Part shown: positions 7,187 to 14,079 of the stretch, piece after piece | How positions within the stretch are numbered: the first letter of the stretch is position 1 | How the letters are laid out: each line of letters opens with the position of its first letter | Source: Puniceicoccales bacterium | GTDB lineage: Bacteria; Verrucomicrobiota; Verrucomicrobiia; Opitutales; UBA953 | NCBI GenBank assembly: GCA_031289285.1 | Contig: JAITPT010000073.1 | Coordinates: forward strand, 1 to 17,687 | Direction: 5' to 3' | DNA: 17,687 bases | The notes under the pieces: generated by a model | The model's database searches: none | What the model saw: the letters and a program-made list of their open reading frames with translations, nothing else | What the model was told of the DNA's origin: nothing | Program-made: the position numbers and the translations under genes

Positions 7187-7217
7187 AAAAAAGGGACAGA
7201 CGCTTTTTCATTTGACT
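7187..7217 (+). repeat. Dispersed AAAAAG/CTTTTT repeat, truncated copy D
   Basis: Only the first 31 bp of the repeat are present, matching copy B exactly (A-run, GGGACAGACGCTTTTTC, ATTTGACT). The similarity then stops abruptly at GTCGCTACC. It lies 27 bp past the long hairpin. Confidence 0.8.
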
Positions 7218-7270
7218 GTCGCTACCTGTCACCAAAGCGGCGGTGCTGGGTGCGCTGACGCACACCGCGA

Positions 7271-7289
7271 CACGGGCGAGACACCCGTG
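7271..7289. repeat. Small hairpin CACGGG/CCCGTG
   Basis: A 6-bp stem with a seven-base loop (CGAGACA) is set in GCGACACGGGCGAGACACCC. I recall similar hairpins being widespread in Verrucomicrobia and Planctomycetes, but I could not check this. No T-run follows on either strand. Confidence 0.5.
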
Positions 7290-7343
7290 CCACACACACT
7301 CAAAATGCACCGCGCTCGCCACTGCGGAAAATATTTTCAGCAC

Positions 7344-8750
7344 TCAAAAACGCTGATTGACGAGTTTGCCCGACAGAAATTCGACTTCGCGCTTGGTGGC
7401 GGAGTTGGTTTCGCAGAGATCTTCTACACGCTTTTTTGCGTGAATTACTGTGCCGTGGTCGCGTCCGCCAAAGGCTTCGCCGATGGCGGTGAGTGCCATC
7501 GAGGTCAATTTGGTGCATAGGCTCATCGCGACTTGCCTCGCAAACGCCACCTGCGCGGTGCGCCGCTTGCTCGTCATGTCGGTCTCGGGGATGCGGTAGT
7601 AGTCCGCTACGATGCGCTGGATGACATCGGGGGTGATTTTGTCTTTCGCTTCTTCGTCGAAGAGGCCGGCGAGTTCCTTGGCAATGCGTTCGATGGTCAA
7701 CGGCTCGGGATTGTCTTTTGTGCTATCGGTCGCCGACATCCCTTTCAGGCGCATGACGGCACCTTCGAGGTTGCGAATGTTACTGGTGATGCGCGTGGCG
7801 ATGTAGCGGATGATGTCGGCGGCGATGTTGTCGGCGATGTCGAGATTTCCTGCCACGATTTTATTTCGCAAAATGGCGATGCGCGTTTCGAGGCGCGGCG
7901 CGGAGATGTCGGCGGTAAGCCCCCAGACGAAGCGCGAGACGAGGCGTTCTTGGAGGCCGTTCATTTCGCGGGGCGGGCGGTCACTGGTGAGGACGATTTG
8001 CTTGTGGTAATTGTGCAGGTCGTTGAAGGTGTGAAAAAACTCATCCTGCGTGCGCTCGCGTCCGGCGAGGAACTGCACGTCGTCTATGAGTAGCACGTCG
8101 GCTTCGCGGTAGCGGCGGCGAAATTCCACGAGAGATTTTTCCTGCACGCCGTTGATGTAGCCGTTGGTGAAGGCCTCGCTGGTGACGTAGATGATGCGTT
8201 TCTGCGGGGTGTCGTGCATGACGGCGTGGGCGATGGCGTGGAGCAGGTGCGTCTTGCCGAGGCCAGTCGCGCCGTAGATGAAGAGCGGATTATAGCTGTG
8301 CCCGGGGTCGCTCGCCACGGCCAAGGCCGCCGAGTGCGCCAGCTCGTTTTCGGGGCCGGTGATGAAGTTGGCAAACGTGTTGTTGCTCTTGATTGCGGGC
8401 GGCGGGGGCGCGGCTTCTTTGGCGCGGGCGGCGCGGCGGGCGGCGGCGATGTCGGTGGTGGCGGAGGGCGGCGGGGCGGCGGGGCGGGTGGTGGTGGGCG
8501 GCGGCACGAGGCTGTAGCTCATGCGTCTGCCGGCGGCGAGGGAGATGCAGCGTTCCAAGAGGGGGCGGTAGTTTTTGTTGATCCACAGCTCCGCGAAATC
8601 GGTCGGCGCTTCGAGCACCAGCGACGATTCGTCGGCACCCGTGCAGAGGATTTTTTCAAACCAATTTTGGTAGTCGTCACGAGCGACCGTGCGCTGCAAT
8701 TCGATTTGCACGGTGCGCCAAAGTGTCTGGGCGTCATCAAGTCTGGACAT
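7344..8750 (-). CDS. dnaA: Chromosomal replication initiator protein DnaA
   Basis: This AAA+ protein of 468 residues binds DnaA boxes and opens oriC. Domain I is at 1-85 (LWRTVQIELQ, YQNWFEKI). A Pro/Ala-rich linker of about 35 residues forms domain II, and the AAA+ core starts at NNTFANFITGPENELAHSAA. Key residues are Walker A GATGLGKTH (160-168), Walker B LLIDDVQF, sensor 1 LTSDRPP, the putative arginine finger R273 in RLVSRF, and sensor II RNLEGAV with R326. Domain IV has the basic stretch SKRRTAQVAFARQVAMSL and the signature FGGRDHGTVIHA (427-438). In that signature G433 replaces the Thr or Ser usually seen after Asp-His. The start at 8750 gives a normal domain I; no Shine-Dalgarno is seen. 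dnaN is not adjacent, and the gene diverges from the serB-like gene across the candidate origin. Confidence 0.97.
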   Translation of the reverse strand: MSRLDDAQTLWRTVQIELQRTVARDDYQNWFEKILCTGADESSLVLEAPTDFAELWINKNYRPLLERCISLAAGRRMSYSLVPPPTTTRPAAPPPSATTDIAAARRAARAKEAAPPPPAIKSNNTFANFITGPENELAHSAALAVASDPGHSYNPLFIYGATGLGKTHLLHAIAHAVMHDTPQKRIIYVTSEAFTNGYINGVQEKSLVEFRRRYREADVLLIDDVQFLAGRERTQDEFFHTFNDLHNYHKQIVLTSDRPPREMNGLQERLVSRFVWGLTADISAPRLETRIAILRNKIVAGNLDIADNIAADIIRYIATRITSNIRNLEGAVMRLKGMSATDSTKDNPEPLTIERIAKELAGLFDEEAKDKITPDVIQRIVADYYRIPETDMTSKRRTAQVAFARQVAMSLCTKLTSMALTAIGEAFGGRDHGTVIHAKKRVEDLCETNSATKREVEFLSGKLVNQRF

Positions 8751-8788
8751 GTGTGTAATGAGGGGGAAAAAGTGTTTTTTGGTAAAGG

Positions 8789-8797
8789 TTATTCACA
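8789..8797 (+). promoter_or_regulatory. DnaA box TTATTCACA
   Basis: Exact match to the TTATNCACA consensus, 39 bp upstream of the dnaA start codon. Confidence 0.75.
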
Positions 8798-9091
8798 GCC
8801 TACGCATAAAGCGCGGGCGGGGTGGATGTTGCGGAGCACAGGTTGGCGCGGCACGGGGCAACGGCGGCGCAGCAGTGGGGCACTGCGGAGAAAATGCCCG
8901 CAAAATTGGCGGGAATTGATGTCGTTACTTCTTTGTTCTCAATGTGTTGCATAAAAGTTTTTAAACGGGTTTGTGTTGGAAAGTTGGTTGGTTGAAAAAG
9001 GTATCTGGCGGCGATTGCCCGCTGCCTGTGTTGGAAACAGGGGGCACTTTATGCCTCTCTGGCCGCCGCGCAACAAGAAGTCATTACCAAG

Positions 9092-9100
9092 TTATTCACA
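9092..9100 (+). promoter_or_regulatory. DnaA box TTATTCACA
   Basis: Second exact match to TTATNCACA, in the same orientation, about 300 bp from the first and 138 bp before the serB start. Both boxes share the extended sequence TTATTCACAG. Confidence 0.75.
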
Positions 9101-9238
9101 GTCGTCGGCGAACAAGTTTCGCATCAAATTATCGCCCGTTTATTTCCTGTAGCGTCCTCGCACACGGCTTCAACGGGTTGCGTTATTCTCAATAAAATCT
9201 CACTTCACGCCGCCGACTTTTCCCCCATTGTTTGCCCT

Positions 9239-9889
9239 GTGAAAAAACTGATTTGCTTCGACTGTGACTCCACCCTCAGCGGTATCGAGGGGATTGACGA
9301 GCTGGCGTATTTGCGCGGCGAGGAGGTCTTCGCGCAGGTCAAGCGCATGACCAGCGAGGCGATGGACGGCGGCGTGGCACTCGAGGATATTTTCGCGCAG
9401 CGCCTCGAGCTTATCCGCCCGAGCGCCGCCGAGATTGACCGCATCGCGCACCGCTACCTCGTCCATATCGAGCCGGACGCCGACTCGGTGTTCCACCGCT
9501 TGCGCGGCACGGGCTGGGAGACGGCCATCATCAGCGGCGGGTTCCGGCGCGCCATCCGCCCGCTCGCCGAGCGGCTGGAGGTCGGACTCGTCGAGGCGGT
9601 TGATTTATTTTTCGACACCAAGGGACGCTACATGGGCTTCGCGGGAGATTGCCAGACGACGCGGACGCGGGGCAAAAACACCGTCATCGCCGCGCTCAAA
9701 GCACGGCTGCGCCCCGACGTGACCGTCATGGTCGGCGACGGCGCGAGCGACCTCGAGACCGCGCCCGACGTGTCGCTCTTCGTGGGCTTCGGGCGCTACG
9801 TAGAGCGCAAACTGGTGCGCGAGGGCGCAGGTCTCTGGCTCACGCGCTTGACGGATTTGCCCGACGCTCTCGCCGCGCGCGGCTGGTGA
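9239..9889 (+). CDS. serB: Phosphoserine phosphatase (HAD-IB)
   Basis: This soluble enzyme of 216 residues is predicted to hydrolyse L-3-phosphoserine to serine, the last step of serine synthesis. HAD motif I is ICFDCDSTLSGIEGIDELA, with nucleophile D8, D10 and substrate-side E17; motif II is IISGG with S99; K146 lies in RGKNTV; and motif IV is VMVGDGASDLETAP with D167 and D171. The tail PDVSLFVGFGRYVERKLV resembles human/plant PSPH more than E. coli SerB, and the N-terminal ACT-like part of long SerB proteins is absent. The start is GTG, placed seven residues before D8 where the family begins; there is no Shine-Dalgarno. It diverges from dnaA and is followed 83 bp later by speA. A related HAD-IB phosphatase with another substrate is possible. 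Confidence 0.87.
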   Translation: MKKLICFDCDSTLSGIEGIDELAYLRGEEVFAQVKRMTSEAMDGGVALEDIFAQRLELIRPSAAEIDRIAHRYLVHIEPDADSVFHRLRGTGWETAIISGGFRRAIRPLAERLEVGLVEAVDLFFDTKGRYMGFAGDCQTTRTRGKNTVIAALKARLRPDVTVMVGDGASDLETAPDVSLFVGFGRYVERKLVREGAGLWLTRLTDLPDALAARGW

Positions 9890-9972
9890 GGAGGCAGCGG
9901 CGCCTTGCGGAAACGGCGGCGTCTCTCCGTTTTGCGCTTTACGTGCCGCGAGGTTTTGCGAAAACCCGCGCA

Positions 9973-11937
9973 GTGAGCACCGCAAATCCCAACGCCAAGA
10001 CATGGACGCCTCGCGACGCCGAGGACTACTACGGTTTCCGCCGCTGGGGCGCCAACCACTTCTCCGCCGACAAAGACGGCTTCCTGCGCGTCCACCCGCT
10101 CGGCGACGAGCGCGCCATCCGCATCCTCGACATCATCCGCGAAGCCGAGAGCATGGGCGTGCGCCCCCCGCTCACCATCCGCGTCCAAGACATGCTCCGC
10201 GCCCGCGTCACCCGCCTCAACGAAGCCTTTCGCAAAGCCATCCGCGAGGAAGCCTACGACGGCGACTACCGCGGCGTCTTCCCCACAAAAGTCAACCAGC
10301 TCCGCGAGGTCGTGGAAGAAATTTTAGACGCTGGCGAGAAATACGACTTCGGCCTTGAGGCTGGCAGCAAACCCGAGCTTCTCATCGCCCTCGCGTTTCT
10401 CGAAAACAAGAACGCCCTCCTCGTCTGCAACGGCTACAAAGACGACGACTACATCCGCCTCGCCCTCATGGGACGCCGCCTCGGCAAACGCACCATCATC
10501 GTCATCGAGCAGCTCTCCGAGCTGGACTCCATCATCCGCCTCGCCCGCGAGACCGGCGTCGAGCCACACATCGGCCTGCGCCTCAAACTCACCACTGCGG
10601 GCGAGGGCAAGTGGGCAGACTCCACTGGCGAGAACGCCAAGTTCGGGCTTGCCGCCAGCGAGATAGTCGTCGCCGTGCGCAAACTCAAACGCGCCCGCAT
10701 GACGGACTGCCTGCGCCTCGTCCACTTCCACATCGGTTCCCAAGTGCCCAACATCGCCACCATCAAAAAAGCCGTCACCGAGGCCGCTCGCTACTACTGC
10801 GAGCTGGTGCGCCTCGGTTTCCCGATGGGCATCCTCGACGTCGGCGGCGGTCTGGGCGTGGACTACGACGGCAGCCGCAGCAATTACGAAAGCTCCATGA
10901 ACTACAGCATGGAAGCCTACGCCCGCGACGTCATCGCCAACGTCAAAGCCGTCTGCACACAAGCGAGCATCGCCGTCCCCGACATCACCTCGGAAAGCGG
11001 GCGCGCCCTCGTCGCCCCGCATTCGATTTTGGTCTTCGAGGTCGTTGACCGCATCGCCCGCGCCGACGCCGAGTCTGAGCCGATGCGCGGCAAACGCCCG
11101 TCGCTCGTCAAAGAGATGGAGCGCCTCGTGGAGAACAAAGACAAGCTCGACGCCCTTGAGCGTTTCCACGACGGCAAACAAAAAAAAGAGGAAGCGCACT
11201 CGCTCTTCGGCCTCGGCTACCTCGGCCTCGAAGCACGCGCCGAAGTGGACCGCCTCTTCTGGCTCCTCTGTCGCGACATCCGCGAAAAACTTCCCGCCTC
11301 TGGCGAAATCCCCGACGAGCTTGCCGGCCTCGACAAGCTCCTCGCCGAACAATACGTCTGTAACTTTTCTGTTTTCCAATCTCTCCTCGACCACTGGGCG
11401 CTCGGCCAACTTTTCCCCATCGCGCCCATTCACCGACTCGACGAAAAACCTACCGTCCCCACGACCCTCGCCGACATCACCTGCGACAGTGACGGCAAGG
11501 TGACTTCTTTCATAGACCTCGAGGACGTCAAATCTACGCTCAACCTCCACCCGCTCCAGCCCGGCAAACGTTACTACATCGGTGCGTTTCTCGTCGGTGC
11601 CTACCAAGACATCATGGGCGACCTGCACAACCTCTTCGGACGAGTCAGCGAGGCGCACGTTTTTCTGGAGGACGATGAGGCGAACGGTTTCTACATCGAG
11701 GAGACCATCCAAGGCTCTACTGCGGCTGGCATCCTCGGCATGATTCAATACTCGGCGGAGGACCTTTGCCGTATGCTCAAACGCCAGATTGACCGCGCCA
11801 CGCGCAACGATGAAGTGCGCCCTCGCGAGGGAGTCGCCATGCTTGAGCAATACGAGCGCATCATCCAATCCAAGACCTACCTCGTCTCCGGCAAGCAACG
11901 CCCACCCAAAAAAACTGCCCGAACACGCAGCAACTAA
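9973..11937 (+). CDS. speA: Biosynthetic arginine decarboxylase (PLP, fold III)
   Basis: The protein is about 654 residues, the normal SpeA length, and is predicted to convert arginine to agmatine for putrescine and spermidine synthesis. The PLP-binding lysine is K106 in VFPTKVNQLREV. The fold-III barrel continues with GLEAGSKPELLIAL, LVHFHIGSQV and the phosphate-binding LDVGGGLGVDYDGS. SESGRALVAPHSILVFEV follows, and the C-terminal catalytic cysteine is C504 in ITCDSDGKV. The later YYIGAFLVGAYQDIMGDLHNLFG block is typical of the family. The frame is open far upstream through serB in another frame. The GTG at 9973 gives a standard N-terminus (TWTPRDAEDYYGFRRWGANHF); a GTG at 9943 is an alternative. 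No Shine-Dalgarno is visible. It may be co-transcribed with serB. Confidence 0.95.
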   Translation: MSTANPNAKTWTPRDAEDYYGFRRWGANHFSADKDGFLRVHPLGDERAIRILDIIREAESMGVRPPLTIRVQDMLRARVTRLNEAFRKAIREEAYDGDYRGVFPTKVNQLREVVEEILDAGEKYDFGLEAGSKPELLIALAFLENKNALLVCNGYKDDDYIRLALMGRRLGKRTIIVIEQLSELDSIIRLARETGVEPHIGLRLKLTTAGEGKWADSTGENAKFGLAASEIVVAVRKLKRARMTDCLRLVHFHIGSQVPNIATIKKAVTEAARYYCELVRLGFPMGILDVGGGLGVDYDGSRSNYESSMNYSMEAYARDVIANVKAVCTQASIAVPDITSESGRALVAPHSILVFEVVDRIARADAESEPMRGKRPSLVKEMERLVENKDKLDALERFHDGKQKKEEAHSLFGLGYLGLEARAEVDRLFWLLCRDIREKLPASGEIPDELAGLDKLLAEQYVCNFSVFQSLLDHWALGQLFPIAPIHRLDEKPTVPTTLADITCDSDGKVTSFIDLEDVKSTLNLHPLQPGKRYYIGAFLVGAYQDIMGDLHNLFGRVSEAHVFLEDDEANGFYIEETIQGSTAAGILGMIQYSAEDLCRMLKRQIDRATRNDEVRPREGVAMLEQYERIIQSKTYLVSGKQRPPKKTARTRSN

Positions 11938-12017
11938 ACACCGCGTATCTGAATACAGCGCAGCTAAATGCGAAGCTGTAACCCAGCATAACATCCCCCC
12001 ATGTCCCAATACCCACC

Positions 12018-12059
12018 CCCAATAAAGTGTCAGGCGCTTTTTCACTTGCTTCCAACTTT
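12018..12059 (+). repeat. 42-bp direct repeat, copy 1 (AAAGTGTCAGGCG variant)
   Basis: It starts CCCAATAAAGTGTCAGGCG and continues CTTTTTCACTTGCTTCCAACTTT. AAGTG and CACTT can pair, as can AAAG and CTTT around nine bases, mirroring the core of copies A-D (AAAG, GGACAGACG, CTTTTTCATTTG). It is identical to copy 2. Confidence 0.9.
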
Positions 12060-12161
12060 TGACAGCGGCGCTTGCTCGGCACATCGCAACTGCCATTCCT
12101 TACGCCAAACACAATCCTCATCCCATTCAACCCGATAACCGCTTTTGAGCCTGCCGCCATA

Positions 12162-12203
12162 TCCCAATAAAGTGTCAGGCGCTTTTTCACTTGCTTCCAA
12201 CTT
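12162..12203 (+). repeat. 42-bp direct repeat, copy 2 (AAAGTGTCAGGCG variant)
   Basis: Identical to 12018-12059, with starts 144 bp apart. The DNA between the two shows no similarity to the B-C spacer. Confidence 0.9.
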
Positions 12204-12393
12204 TACGGGAGAGCACTTGTCGCACTTGGAAGTTCTGCGTTGTCACTATGTTCATCCCAGCCCTCCAACCCTCCTCTCACCCTCCCCCACCTCTTCGCCT
12301 CCCCCGCTCGCCACTCCCCCGCATTCCAAAAAAAACAGAAAATCCGTCTCAGTGCGGAAACTATTTCGTGCGCGGGCTGTCTTGGGTTGGCGT

Positions 12394-13260
12394 ATGAAGC
12401 ATTCTCTCCTTTTTTCACTCGCGCTCGCCTTGGCTGGCACTACCGCCGCCAACGCAGTGCCCATTCCCGAAGACGCCAAGATCGGCGGCTTTGCCATTGG
12501 TGCCCAAGCCTACACCTTCAACAGGTTTTCCGCATGGGAAGCCGTTGAAAAGGCCGCCCACGCCGGAGCAAAAGTCATCGAGTTTTACCCGGGTCAACGC
12601 CTGAGCAAAACAGACCGTGCTGGCATCGGTCCCGGTCTCAGCGACGACCAAATTGCCAGCCTCAAAGAGCACCTCAAAAAACACAAGGTCCGCGCCGTCA
12701 ACTTCGGCGTCACCGGCATTTCCCGCAACGAGGCGGAGGCGCGCAAACTCTTCGACTTCGCCAAAAAGTTGGAGCTTTACGCTATCACGACCGAGTCCGT
12801 GGACGCGATAGACACCATCGAAAAGCTCGCCAAGGAATACGACATCAACGTCGGTTTCCACAATCACCCGCGCCAGCCGCGCAATCCCAACTACAAGGTT
12901 TGGGACGCCAAGTTCATCCGCGATTTGGTGAAAGACCGCGACTCGCATCTGGGTGCCGCCGCCGATGTCGGGCACTGGGCGACCGACGGCAAAGACGCCG
13001 TTGAAAACCTGCGCATCCTCAAAGGGCGCATCATCAGCCTTCACGTGAAAGACCGCCCCGTCAAAGGTCGCGGCTCGGAAAACATCGCGCTGGGCGCGGG
13101 CGTCGTCGGCATCGCCGGAGTTCTCGACGAGTTGGAGGCCCAAGGTTTCAAGGGCAACATCTCGATTGAGCACGAGAGCAATTGGAACAACAACGTCCCC
13201 GAAGTCGCCGCTGGCATTGGTTTCGTGCGCGGCTACGGCGCGGCAAAAGGCAAAAAGTGA
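12394..13260 (+). CDS. Exported sugar phosphate isomerase/epimerase-like TIM-barrel protein
   Basis: The protein has 288 residues and a clear type I signal peptide, MKHSLLFSLALALAGTTAANA, with predicted cleavage after A21, so it should act in the periplasm. The mature part is an AP-endonuclease-2/xylose isomerase-like TIM barrel. Likely metal or substrate residues are E63 (VIEFYPG), E134 (ITTESVD), H156 and H158 (GFHNHPRQPRN), D191 and H194 (DVGHWATDGKD), H217 (LHVKDRP) and E259-H260-E261 (SIEHES). Relatives are annotated as sugar phosphate isomerase/epimerase, mostly without a known substrate; phosphorylated sugars are unlikely in the periplasm. The start at 12394 is set by the signal peptide; the frame is open 83 codons further up through repeats. 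A strong terminator follows. Confidence 0.9.
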   Translation: MKHSLLFSLALALAGTTAANAVPIPEDAKIGGFAIGAQAYTFNRFSAWEAVEKAAHAGAKVIEFYPGQRLSKTDRAGIGPGLSDDQIASLKEHLKKHKVRAVNFGVTGISRNEAEARKLFDFAKKLELYAITTESVDAIDTIEKLAKEYDINVGFHNHPRQPRNPNYKVWDAKFIRDLVKDRDSHLGAAADVGHWATDGKDAVENLRILKGRIISLHVKDRPVKGRGSENIALGAGVVGIAGVLDELEAQGFKGNISIEHESNWNNNVPEVAAGIGFVRGYGAAKGKK

Positions 13261-13298
13261 TGCGCGAAAAAGTAAGTCCGACTGCACCACTCAAAAAG

Positions 13299-13331
13299 AA
13301 ACGCGCTCCCGCCAAGGGGGCGCGTTTTTTT
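13299..13331. terminator. Intrinsic terminator, probably bidirectional
   Basis: AAACGCGCTCCC (13299-13310) pairs with GGGGGCGCGTTT (13316-13327) around loop GCCAA, with a single G-T pair, and is followed by a seven-T run (13325-13331). Read the other way, TTTCTTTTT follows the stem. It lies between the convergent isomerase and trpG genes and suits both. Confidence 0.9.
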
Positions 13332-13354
13332 GTGCCTGCTCTACAATGCCTGCT

Positions 13355-13918
13355 CTACAAATCCAAAAAGTTTCCCAGCAATTTTCGCCCCTCCTCGGTC
13401 GCGAACGACTCCGGGTGAAATTGCACGCCGAACACTCGCAGCGTCCGGTGCCGCAGCCCCATGATAATCCCGTCCGCCGTCTCAGCCGTCACCTCCAAAC
13501 AATCCGGCAAGCTCTCGCGTTCGACCATGAGCGAATGGTAGCGCGTCGCCCGAAACGGCTTGGGCATCCCCCGAAATAAATCCGTTCCACCGTGGTGTAT
13601 CTCCGAGGTTTTTCCGTGCATGAGTTGCGGTGCCCGCACGACCTTTCCGCCGAAATGCTGCCCGATGCTCTGGTGCCCCAGACACACGCCCAGCACCGGC
13701 ACCTTCCCCGCAAACGCCCCGATAATATCCACGCTCACCCCCGCCTCCGACGGCGAGCACGGCCCCGGCGAAATCATCACCCGCTCCGGTTTCAACGCCA
13801 GTGCCTCCGCCACCGTAATCTCATTATTGCGAAACACGCGCTGCTCGACCCCCATCTCCCCGAAGTATTGGACGAGGTTGTAGGTGAACGAGTCAAAGTT
13901 ATCTATGACGAGTAACAT
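13355..13918 (-). CDS. trpG: Anthranilate/aminodeoxychorismate synthase glutamine amidotransferase subunit
   Basis: This class I glutamine amidotransferase of 187 residues has the usual TrpG/PabA length. It supplies ammonia from glutamine to a chorismate-using partner (TrpE or PabB). It begins MLLVIDNFDSFTYNLVQYFG, followed by MISPGPCSPSEAG, the nucleophile elbow VLGVCLGHQSIG with C79, HGKTSEIHH, RYHSL and the catalytic H168/E170 in FGVQFHPES. TrpG and PabA cannot be told apart by sequence and one protein often serves both pathways. No trpE or pabB is beside it. The frame is open upstream by 57 codons of arginine- and cysteine-rich sequence; the start at 13918 is chosen because it gives the standard N-terminus. 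It diverges from topB with a 161-bp spacer. Confidence 0.94.
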   Translation of the reverse strand: MLLVIDNFDSFTYNLVQYFGEMGVEQRVFRNNEITVAEALALKPERVMISPGPCSPSEAGVSVDIIGAFAGKVPVLGVCLGHQSIGQHFGGKVVRAPQLMHGKTSEIHHGGTDLFRGMPKPFRATRYHSLMVERESLPDCLEVTAETADGIIMGLRHRTLRVFGVQFHPESFATEEGRKLLGNFLDL

Positions 13919-14079
13919 GCCCCCGCAAAATGCCGCGCCCGCCGCCGTTGACAAACATTTTACCTTGCCGCGACCCGCAAACTTCCCCTTGCCAAACTTG
14001 CCCGTGCGCCCCATTTCAAAACGCACACTTCCGCACATCCACGGCAAACACACCACACATTCACAATCGCACCGCATAG

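Larger units (their letters stand above)
6528..7343. other. Repeat-rich spacer between the HAD gene and dnaA
   Basis: No credible gene is seen in about 0.8 kb. In order it contains repeat copies B (6605-6732) and C (6771-6898), an arm-like sequence (6887-6940), a long imperfect hairpin (6997-7159), truncated copy D (7187-7217), a small hairpin (7271-7289) and an interrupted dyad around GAAAATATTTTC (7323-7342) abutting the dnaA stop. Small open frames across it are encoded by the repeats. Confidence 0.75.
8751..9238. other. oriC: Candidate oriC / dnaA regulatory region
   Basis: This 488-bp gene-free spacer between divergent dnaA and serB contains two perfect DnaA boxes (8789-8797, 9092-9100) in the same orientation. 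A one-mismatch site, TTATTCTCA, lies at 9183-9191. An AT-richer stretch (about 8926-8980, including AAAAGTTTTTAAA) could serve as an unwinding element. Hairpins are GCAGTG/CACTGC (8872-8886), CCCGC/GCGGG (8897-8913) and a nested TGCCC..CCTGT/ACAGG..GGGCA (about 9016-9046). Two boxes are few for an origin, so simple DnaA autoregulation is the alternative. Confidence 0.55.
11938..12393. other. Spacer between speA and the sugar isomerase gene
   Basis: No gene is supported in these 456 bp. It contains two perfect 42-bp direct repeats (12018-12059 and 12162-12203) related to the dispersed AAAAAG/CTTTTT family. A C/T-rich stretch (about 12255-12330, many CCTC and CCCC runs) follows before the isomerase start. 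An open frame joined to the isomerase runs through part of this stretch but is low-complexity and not credible as protein. Confidence 0.65.

Noticed and set aside
9649..9972. In-frame upstream extension of speA inside serB
   Set aside because: The extension is an arginine/alanine-rich shadow of the serB coding frame; the SpeA family starts near TWTPRDAEDYYG.
12145..12393. In-frame N-terminal extension of the isomerase gene
   Set aside because: It would encode Ser/Pro-rich low-complexity sequence from a repeat and a C/T-rich stretch, and would bury the signal peptide.
13948..13953. Perfect TTGACA -35 hexamer before topB
   Set aside because: No -10-like hexamer lies 15-19 bp downstream (the DNA there is GC-rich), so a promoter is not supported.
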